Source of the DNA: JAHEFX01 sp964614585 | GTDB lineage: Bacteria; Actinomycetota; Acidimicrobiia; Spongiisociales; JAENVV01 | Length of the DNA: 5,771 nucleotides | Direction: 5' to 3' | Assembly: GCA_964614585.1 (NCBI GenBank) | Contig: CAZTLW010000141.1 | Location: 1-5,771 of the forward strand | Shown: positions 1 to 4,537 of the stretch, piece by piece | Numbering within the stretch: position 1 is the first letter of the stretch | How the letters are laid out: each line of letters opens with the position of its first letter | Notes under the pieces: generated by a model | Seen by the model: only the letters and a program-made list of their open reading frames with translations | What the model was told of the DNA's origin: nothing | Database searches by the model: none | Program-made: the position numbers and the translations under genes

Positions 1-1603
1 CGCCCCGGATCGGGTGGAGAGCAGCCCCAATCGGAAGATCATGGTACTGGGAGGCGGCCCGAACCGGATCGGCCAGGGGATCGAGTTCGACTACTGCTGC
101 GTGCACGCCGCCTTCGCCCTCGACGACGCCGGCTACGAGACGGTGATGGTCAACTGCAACCCCGAGACCGTCTCCACCGACTACGACACCTCGGACCGGC
201 TCTACTTCGAGCCGCTCACCGTCGAGGACGTGTTGGCGATCGTGGAGGCCGAGCGGCCCGAGGCAGTCATCGTCCAGTTGGGCGGCCAGACCCCGCTGAA
301 CCTCGCCCGGGACCTCGAGGCCCGCGGGGTCCCGATCGCCGGTACCAGCCCGGCTTCGATCGACGTGGCCGAGGACCGCGAGCGCTTCTCCGCCCTGTGC
401 CGGGAACTCGGCATCCGCCAGCCGGCCCACGGGATCGCCACGAGCCCTGCCGAGGCCGAGGACGTGGTCGACCGGATCGGGCTCCCCGTGCTCGTGCGAC
501 CCTCGTACGTGCTCGGGGGCCGGGCGATGCGGGTCATCTACTCCTACGAGGAACTCTCCGACTACCTCGACGAGATGTACGGCGAGCCCGGCGACGAGCA
601 CCTCGACCTCGCCTCGGCCCCCCTGCTGATCGACCGATTCCTCGAGGCGGCCACGGAGGTCGACGTCGACGCCGTCCACGACGGCGCCGAGTTGCTGGTC
701 GGGGGCATCATGGAGCACGTCGAGGAGGCGGGCGTCCACTCGGGTGATTCGGCCTGCATCACGCCGCCGCCGACCCTGTCCGCGAGCGCCGAGGCGACCA
801 TTCGCCAGGCCACCGCCGACCTGGCCGCGGCGCTGGGGGTGCGCGGTCTCATCAACCTCCAGTTCGCCGTCAAGGGCGACGACGTCTACCTGCTCGAGGC
901 GAACCCCCGCGGGTCGCGCACCGTCCCGTTCATCTCCAAGGCCACCGGCGTGCCACTTGCCAAGGTGGCCGCCCGGGTCATGCTGGGCGCCACGCTGGCC
1001 GACCTGCGCGAGGCCGGCGTGTACCGGGAGCGGCCGCAGACGTTCACCGCCGTGAAGGAGGCCGTGCACCCGTGGTCGCGGTTCCCCGACGAGGACATCA
1101 TCCTCGGTCCGGAGATGCGGGCCACCGGCGAGGTGATGGGGGCGTCGGCCACCGCGGCGGTGGCCTTCGGGAAGGCGGTGCTCGGCGCCGGTGCCCGTCT
1201 GCCCGACTCCGGGACGGTCTTCTTCTCGCTCGCCGACCGCGACAAGCAGGTGGGCCTCGCCGCAGCCCAGGCCTTCCACCACCTCGGGTTCACGCTCCTG
1301 GCCACCGAGGGCACGGCCCGGTTCCTCGACCACCACGGGGTGCCGTCGGTGCTGGTCCCGAAGATCGGGCGAGGCGAGGGCGACACCCGCCAACGCATCG
1401 AGGCGGGGGAGATCGACCTGGTCGTCAACACCCCCCGAGGTGGGGTGGCCCGCGACGACGGCCACCTCATCCGCATCGCCGCCAACAGCCGCGGCATCCC
1501 CTGCATCACCACGGTCCAGGGGGCGCTCGCCGCCGTCCGGGCGGTGCAGATGGGGGACGCGATCGAACGCGACGTGCGCAGCCTGCAGGACTGGCTCGCA
1601 TGA
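1..1603 (+). CDS. carB: Carbamoyl-phosphate synthase large subunit, C-terminal half (5' partial)
   Basis: CarB makes carbamoyl phosphate from bicarbonate, ammonia (channelled from CarA) and two ATP, feeding pyrimidine and arginine synthesis. The open frame runs from base 2 without a stop, so 533 codons of a family of about 1,070 residues are present: the second synthetase half plus the allosteric domain. The fragment opens with the pre-ATP-grasp signature GPNRIGQGIEFDY (about 56-94), then NCNPETVSTDYDTSDRLYFE (about 152-211). The ATP-grasp core follows, with VRPSYVLGGRAM (about 494-529) and the metal/ATP motif EANPRGSRTVPF (about 896-931). LGPEMRATGEVMG (about 1103-1141) leads into the MGS-like regulatory domain (about 1210 to the end), with TEGTARFL and NTPRGG, where UMP and other effectors bind in known CarB proteins. 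The GTG at 14 is internal, not the start. The stop overlaps the pyrD start by ATGA. Confidence 0.97.
   Translation, partial: APDRVESSPNRKIMVLGGGPNRIGQGIEFDYCCVHAAFALDDAGYETVMVNCNPETVSTDYDTSDRLYFEPLTVEDVLAIVEAERPEAVIVQLGGQTPLNLARDLEARGVPIAGTSPASIDVAEDRERFSALCRELGIRQPAHGIATSPAEAEDVVDRIGLPVLVRPSYVLGGRAMRVIYSYEELSDYLDEMYGEPGDEHLDLASAPLLIDRFLEAATEVDVDAVHDGAELLVGGIMEHVEEAGVHSGDSACITPPPTLSASAEATIRQATADLAAALGVRGLINLQFAVKGDDVYLLEANPRGSRTVPFISKATGVPLAKVAARVMLGATLADLREAGVYRERPQTFTAVKEAVHPWSRFPDEDIILGPEMRATGEVMGASATAAVAFGKAVLGAGARLPDSGTVFFSLADRDKQVGLAAAQAFHHLGFTLLATEGTARFLDHHGVPSVLVPKIGRGEGDTRQRIEAGEIDLVVNTPRGGVARDDGHLIRIAANSRGIPCITTVQGALAAVRAVQMGDAIERDVRSLQDWLA
1586..1590 (+). promoter_or_regulatory. 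Ribosome binding site of pyrD
   Basis: A CAGGA stretch lies nine bases before the ATG at 1600, inside the last codons of carB. It is a fair Shine-Dalgarno match and supports the ATG that overlaps the carB stop codon. Translation is probably coupled to carB as well. Confidence 0.5.
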
Positions 1604-2508
1604 ACCTGGGGGTGACGCTGGGACCGGTCTCGCTCCGGTCCCCGCTCGTCGCCGCCTCCGGCACGGTCGGCTCGGTGGCGGATGCCGCCGGTGCCGTCGA
1701 CTTCACCCACTACGGCGCTGCGGTGGCCAAGAGCGTGGCCGGCACCGCCTGGCCGGGTCGGCCGGCACCTCGTCTCGCCCCGACGGAGGCCGGGATGCTC
1801 AACGGGATCGGCATCCAGAACCCCGGCATCGAGGCGTGGGCGGCCGAGATGGCAGGGGCGCTCGGCGACCTCGACGTGCCGGTGTGGGGGAGCGCGGTCG
1901 GCCACACCGTCGACGAGTTCGCCGAGGTGGCCGCCGGCCTGGAGGCCGCCGGGATGGCCGCCGTCGAGGTGAACCTCTCGTGTCCCAACCTCGACCACGG
2001 CGAGATCTGGGCCCACGACGCCGATCTGAGCCGCCGGGTCGTCGCGGCGGTGCGGGCGGCGACGACCCTCCCGCTCGGGGCCAAGCTCTCCCCGAACGTC
2101 CCCGACGTGACGCCGATGGCCGCGGCAGCGCTCGAGGCCGGCGCCGACTGGCTCGTGCTCACCAACACGGCGCTCGGGGCGGCGATCGACATCGAGGACC
2201 GCACCCCGCGCCTGTCGGGGGTCGTCGGCGGTTACTCGGGGCCCGGCCTCAAGCCCGTCTCGCTCCGCTGCGTCCTGCAGGCCCGGCGGTCGCTCGGGCC
2301 CGTCCCCATCGTCGGGACCGGCGGGATCCGCACGGGCGAGGACGTGATCGAGTACCTCATGGCCGGGGCGTCGGCGGTGGGTGTCGGCACCGGCCACTTC
2401 GAGGACCCCAAGCTGGCGGCGCGCCTGCTCCGGGACGTTCGCCGCTGGTGCGATCGCCACGGCGTGTCCGGCCTCGCCGAACTCGTCGGGGTGGGGGTGG
2501 CGCCATGA
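1600..2508 (+). CDS. pyrD: Dihydroorotate dehydrogenase, class 1B-type catalytic subunit
   Basis: PyrD oxidises dihydroorotate to orotate with FMN, the fourth step of UMP synthesis. The 302-residue product has the class 1 layout of a cytosolic TIM barrel with no N-terminal membrane helix. AASGT (18-22) is the N-terminal FMN motif. K44 is the conserved active-site lysine. MLNGIGIQNPG (66-76) binds substrate. VNLSCPN (124-130) carries the catalytic base Cys128, which is Ser in class 2 enzymes. AKLSPN (161-166) supplies the FMN lysine, and TNT (188-190), GGYSGPGLKP (210-219) and GTGGIRTGEDV (239-249) complete the barrel. The overall order matches Bacillus PyrD (class 1B, NAD-linked). That type works with the FAD/iron-sulfur subunit PyrK, which is absent between carB and pyrD and from the rest of the window. 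The loop after SCPN lacks the usual GG..FG sequence. The ATG start overlaps carB and the stop overlaps pyrF. Confidence 0.95.
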   Translation: MNLGVTLGPVSLRSPLVAASGTVGSVADAAGAVDFTHYGAAVAKSVAGTAWPGRPAPRLAPTEAGMLNGIGIQNPGIEAWAAEMAGALGDLDVPVWGSAVGHTVDEFAEVAAGLEAAGMAAVEVNLSCPNLDHGEIWAHDADLSRRVVAAVRAATTLPLGAKLSPNVPDVTPMAAAALEAGADWLVLTNTALGAAIDIEDRTPRLSGVVGGYSGPGLKPVSLRCVLQARRSLGPVPIVGTGGIRTGEDVIEYLMAGASAVGVGTGHFEDPKLAARLLRDVRRWCDRHGVSGLAELVGVGVAP

Positions 2509-3209
2509 GGGCCCCGATCCTGGTGGCCCTCGACGTGCCGACCGCGGAGGAGGCGGTGCGACTCGCCAATGCCGTCCGGCCCCATGTGGCGGGCTTCAAG
2601 GTGGGGCTCGAGCTGTTGCTGGGACCGGGGCCGGCGGTCGTCGGTGCCCTGGCGGCCGACGGCAGCGACGTCTTCGCCGACGCGAAGCTCCATGACATCC
2701 CGACGACGGTGGAGCGTGCCGCCGCCCAGCTCGGCCGGATCGGGGCCCGATGGGTCACGGTCCACGCCGCCGGCGGGTCCGAGCAGCTGCGGGCGGCGGC
2801 CGAGGGACTCTCCACGGGCGCCGGGGGACGGACGGCAGGGGTGCTGGCCGTCACCGTCCTCACGTCGGCCGATGCCGACACCCTCGTGGAGGTGGGCGTG
2901 ACCGGCACCCCGGGCCGCCAGACGGCCCGGCTCGCCAGGCTGGCGGCCGGCTCCGACGCCGAGGGCGTCATCTGCTCGGTGAAGGAGCTCGGCGTCGTCG
3001 CCGAGGTGGCTCCCGACCTGCTTCGGGTCACCCCCGGGATCCGCCCCGCCGGTGCCGGCGCCGACGACCAGCGTCGGGTGGCCACACCCGTCGACGCGAT
3101 TCGCCGGGGTGCCGACTACCTCGTGATCGGCCGGCCCATCACGAGGGCGAAGAACCCGGCCGCGGCGGCGGCCGCGATCGCGGAACAGGTACTGGGTACC
3201 GAGTACTGA
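2505..3209 (+). CDS. pyrF: Orotidine 5'-phosphate decarboxylase (short, type 1)
   Basis: PyrF decarboxylates OMP to UMP, the last de novo step. The 234-residue cytosolic TIM barrel shows VALDVP (7-12, Asp10), FKVG (31-34, Lys32), and the catalytic Asp-x-Lys-x-x-Asp network in DAKLHDIPTTV (59-69: Asp59, Lys61, Asp64). VTVHAAGG (84-91), VTPGIRPAG (175-183) and the phosphate-gripping GADYLVIGRPIT (202-213) follow. Length and motifs fit the E. coli/Bacillus type, not the longer mycobacterial/streptomycete type. The ATG overlaps the pyrD stop (ATGA), preceded by a G-rich but poor Shine-Dalgarno stretch, so coupling to pyrD is likely. Oddity: the last six residues (VLGTEY) and the stop are read out of a 7-bp repeat array at 3189-3223, so the native C-terminus was probably replaced or extended when that element arrived. 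The catalytic fold ends well before this tail. Confidence 0.95.
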   Translation: MRAPILVALDVPTAEEAVRLANAVRPHVAGFKVGLELLLGPGPAVVGALAADGSDVFADAKLHDIPTTVERAAAQLGRIGARWVTVHAAGGSEQLRAAAEGLSTGAGGRTAGVLAVTVLTSADADTLVEVGVTGTPGRQTARLARLAAGSDAEGVICSVKELGVVAEVAPDLLRVTPGIRPAGAGADDQRRVATPVDAIRRGADYLVIGRPITRAKNPAAAAAAIAEQVLGTEY

Positions 3210-3223
3210 GTACCGAGTACTGG
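3189..3223 (+). repeat. Left heptamer array, 5 x GTACYGR
   Basis: Five tandem 7-bp units lie end to end: GTACTGG, GTACCGA, GTACTGA, GTACCGA, GTACTGG. The first half overlaps the end of pyrF, whose TGA stop falls in the third unit (3207-3209). The array is the left end of the palindromic element and is inverted relative to the array at 3384-3418. Confidence 0.9.
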
Positions 3224-3226
3224 GAG

Positions 3227-3245
3227 ATCCCCCCGGAGGGGGGAT
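3227..3245. repeat. Perfect 8-bp-stem hairpin
   Basis: ATCCCCCC at 3227-3234 pairs perfectly with GGGGGGAT at 3238-3245 around a GGA loop, 18 bases after the pyrF stop. It is strong enough to stall transcription or block 3' exonucleases. No T-run follows (GTGCGCC comes next), so it is not a canonical intrinsic terminator. The same bases can alternatively pair with 3335-3353 in the larger palindrome. Confidence 0.6.
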
Positions 3246-3383
3246 GTGCGCCGACCTTCGGTCGGTGGGGGGAAGCGAGCCGCTCCGAGGGGCCGTCGTG
3301 AGCGGGTTGGTGCAGGGGCTGGCACCGCCCCCCTCCCACCTCCGGGGAGATGTCCATCCGGGCCCGGGTCCCGCGTCGGCACG

Positions 3384-3418
3384 CCAGTACTTGGTACTCG
3401 GTACCCGATACTCGATAC
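3384..3418 (-). repeat. Right heptamer array, 5 degenerate units, inverted
   Basis: Read on the minus strand from 3418 down to 3384, the units are GTATCGA, GTATCGG, GTACCGA, GTACCAA and GTACTGG. The innermost unit is identical to its left partner, and mismatches rise towards the outside (0, 1, 1, 2, 3). The two outer units carry the C-to-T changes that create GATAC on the plus strand, next to mihF. Confidence 0.88.
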
Positions 3419-3419
3419 T
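3391..3419 (+). promoter_or_regulatory. Candidate promoter of mihF inside the right heptamer array
   Basis: TTGGTA (3391-3396) and GATACT (3414-3419) are separated by exactly 17 bases; each matches the sigma-70 type consensus at 4 of 6 positions. A second GATACT overlaps one unit upstream (3407-3412). A start about seven bases after the -10 falls at 3426-3428, the A of the mihF ATG. There is no Shine-Dalgarno sequence before that ATG, which fits a leaderless mRNA, a common arrangement in actinobacteria. Inferred from sequence alone. Confidence 0.45.
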
Positions 3420-3427
3420 GTCACCCC

Positions 3428-3739
3428 ATGTCGCTCCCCGAACAGACCCCAGAGCAACGGGCCGCGGCCCTCGCCAAGGCCGGTGAGACCCGGCGGGTGC
3501 GGGCCGAGGTGAAACAGCTGTTGCAGATGGGGACGATCACGTTCCCCGAACTGCTCGAGCGCGCCGAGACCGACGACATCGTCGCCGGGATGAAGATCGG
3601 CTCCGTCCTGCCGAACCTCCCCGGCATGGGCAAGGTCAAGACGAAGCGCCTGCTCGAGGCGCTCGGCATCGACGACACCCGCCGGATCCGTGGCCTCGGC
3701 TCCCGCCAGCGTGCCGCCCTCCTCGACCACCTCGGCTGA
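3428..3739 (+). CDS. mihF: Actinobacterial integration host factor (mIHF/sIHF)
   Basis: mIHF is a small nucleoid-associated DNA-binding protein of actinobacteria, unrelated in fold to the HU/IHF family; it bends DNA and supports phage integration, nucleoid structure and gene control. The 103-residue product begins MSLPEQTPEQRAAALAKA, as mycobacterial mIHF begins with a LPxLTxEQRAAALEKA-like helix. It has a basic RRVRAEVKQLLQ helix (22-33). The C-terminal helix-two-turn-helix region (about 61-100) has LPGMGKVKTKRLLEALGI (64-81) and the signature RIRGLGSRQRAALL (86-99). Length equals the family norm of about 105. The ATG at 3428 is chosen by this match; a frame extension to 3350 would translate repeat sequence. 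The location between pyrF and gmk is the one remembered for Streptomyces sIHF. No Shine-Dalgarno sequence is present. Confidence 0.93.
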   Translation: MSLPEQTPEQRAAALAKAGETRRVRAEVKQLLQMGTITFPELLERAETDDIVAGMKIGSVLPNLPGMGKVKTKRLLEALGIDDTRRIRGLGSRQRAALLDHLG

Positions 3740-4304
3740 CCGCCGGGGCCTCCTCGTCGTGATCTCCGGCCCCTCGGGGGTCGGCAAGAGCACCGTCGTG
3801 GAGGGGCTGGCGGAACGCCGCGAGTTCGGGTTCTCGGTCTCGGCGACCACCCGTCCCCCCCGACCCGGCGAGATCGACGGCATCCACTACCACTTCCTCA
3901 GCCCCGAGGAGTTCGAGGAGCGCCGACGGCGGGGCTGGTTCCTCGAGTGGGCCGACTACGGAGGCCACCGCTACGGCACACCCCGCGACCCGGTCGAGGC
4001 GGCGCTGGAGGCGGGCACCGACCTGCTGCTCGACATCGAGAACCGGGGCGCACTCGCCGTGAAGGAGGCGCTGCCCGAGGCGATCACGATCTTCCTCCTG
4101 CCACCGGACCGCGAGACGCTCGAACAGCGGCTCCGGGGTCGGGCCGACACCTCCGAGGCCGACGTGGCACGGCGGTTGGCGGTGGCCGACGACCAGATCG
4201 CCGAAGCCCGGCGCACCTACGACTGGTTGGTCACCAACGACGACGTCGATGCCGCCATCGAGCGCATCGACCGTATACTGGCGGCGTCGGAAAGGACCCC
4301 ATGA
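3690..4304 (+). CDS. gmk: Guanylate kinase
   Basis: Gmk phosphorylates GMP (and dGMP) to GDP with ATP in the cytosol. From GTG at 3690 the product has 204 residues. Motifs in order: P-loop GPSGVGKST (27-35), SATTRPPRPGE (51-61) and GIHYHF (64-69) of the GMP-binding domain, EWADYGGHRYGTP (86-98), LLLDIENRGA (112-121; many homologues have DIDVQGA-like residues here), the lid RRLAVA (161-166) and YDWLVTND (177-184). The start is uncertain: GTG at 3690 overlaps mihF by 50 bases, and GTG at 3711 (seven residues shorter, 29-base overlap) is equally possible. Neither has a good Shine-Dalgarno sequence, so translation probably relies on coupling to mihF. A rare ATA isoleucine codon (residue 196) lies in a possible -10 hexamer for rpoZ. 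The stop overlaps the rpoZ start. Confidence 0.95.
   Translation: MASAPASVPPSSTTSADRRGLLVVISGPSGVGKSTVVEGLAERREFGFSVSATTRPPRPGEIDGIHYHFLSPEEFEERRRRGWFLEWADYGGHRYGTPRDPVEAALEAGTDLLLDIENRGALAVKEALPEAITIFLLPPDRETLEQRLRGRADTSEADVARRLAVADDQIAEARRTYDWLVTNDDVDAAIERIDRILAASERTP
4274..4279 (+). promoter_or_regulatory. Candidate -10 element for rpoZ within the end of gmk
   Basis: TATACT matches the -10 consensus at 5 of 6 positions in a region otherwise almost free of A/T-only triplets. It uses an ATA codon in gmk. A start near 4286 would leave a short leader containing the rpoZ Shine-Dalgarno sequence. No convincing -35 box is seen 16-18 bases upstream, so this is tentative. Confidence 0.3.
4289..4296 (+). 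promoter_or_regulatory. Ribosome binding site of rpoZ
   Basis: GGAAAGGA lies four bases before the ATG at 4301, inside the last codons of gmk. It is the clearest Shine-Dalgarno sequence in the window and fixes the rpoZ start. Confidence 0.8.
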
Positions 4305-4537
4305 GCGACGTGAACCTCGACGATCTCATCGAAAAGGGCGGTGGCCGCTTCAGCGCCGTCGTCCTGTCGGCCCGCCGGGCCCGTCAGATCAACGCCTACT
4401 TCAACCAGCTGGGCGAGGGGATCGGTGCCTACGTCCCGCCGCAGGTCCACTCCCTCAGCCGTCAGCCGGTCACGATCGCCTTCGAGGAGATCACCGACGA
4501 GCTCGTCCGGCCCGGCAGCGCCTCCGAAGACGAGTGA
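4301..4537 (+). CDS. rpoZ: DNA-directed RNA polymerase omega subunit
   Basis: Omega wraps the C-terminal region of beta' and helps assemble and stabilise RNA polymerase. The 78-residue product shows the family core: DDLIEKGGGRFSAVVLSARRARQIN (7-31), where the R-F...A..RARQI pattern is the diagnostic helix, then AYFNQLGEGIGAYVPPQV (32-49), which matches the actinobacterial form (INAYYxQLGEG). A conserved SRQPVTIAFEEI segment (53-64) and an acidic tail follow. Length is slightly below that of mycobacterial omega because the N-terminal extension is short. ATG overlaps the gmk stop (ATGA) and its own stop overlaps the coaBC GTG, so it is locked in a coupled gmk-rpoZ-coaBC unit. The basic motifs linked to ppGpp binding in E. 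coli omega (MAR near the N-terminus) are not evident. Confidence 0.95.
   Translation: MSDVNLDDLIEKGGGRFSAVVLSARRARQINAYFNQLGEGIGAYVPPQVHSLSRQPVTIAFEEITDELVRPGSASEDE

Larger units (their letters stand above)
3189..3418. repeat. Palindromic intergenic element with inverted heptamer-array ends (MITE/REP-like)
   Basis: This 230-bp element separates pyrF from mihF. Its ends are two 35-bp arrays of five heptamers in inverted orientation; matched base by base they agree at 28 of 35 positions. Just inside, 3225-3243 is complementary in reverse to 3335-3353 at 16 of 19 positions. The middle (3244-3334) holds small hairpins: CCGACC/GGTCGG around a TTC loop at 3251-3265, AGCG/CGCT at 3274-3284, and GGTGC/GCACC at 3309-3326. 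The inner part has no protein of recognisable type, no transposase and no obvious target-site duplication. The structure suggests a non-autonomous, palindromic repeat that moved in or spread by another route; dispersal through the genome cannot be judged from one copy. In RNA it could fold into a long imperfect stem insulating the pyr genes from mihF. Confidence 0.65.

Noticed and set aside
1..16. GTG at 14 as a gene start
   Set aside because: The reading frame is open from the window edge, and the sequence matches the middle of CarB, so the gene begins upstream.
886..2460. Long open frame on the minus strand opposite carB and pyrD
   Set aside because: It encodes low-complexity Arg/Gly/Asp/His-rich sequence with no recognisable domain. 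It lies opposite two conserved genes, the usual artefact of GC-rich codon bias.
3227..3265. Intrinsic terminator after pyrF
   Set aside because: The hairpins are strong but no T-run follows either of them; they are described as hairpins only.
3189..3418. CRISPR array or tRNA/ncRNA gene
   Set aside because: The 7-bp units are contiguous with no spacers, and the middle region shows no cloverleaf or known RNA family signature.
3189..3418. Insertion sequence with transposase
   Set aside because: The element is 230 bp with no transposase-like coding sequence and no visible target-site duplication; at most it is non-autonomous.
3350..3427. Upstream extension of mihF
   Set aside because: The extra residues come from the palindrome and heptamer array, and the family begins at the MSLPEQTPEQRAAAL match.
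3116..3883. Minus-strand open frame across the repeat element, mihF and gmk
   Set aside because: It translates the heptamers as YSVPST-like runs and then antisense of conserved genes; there is no domain or start signal.
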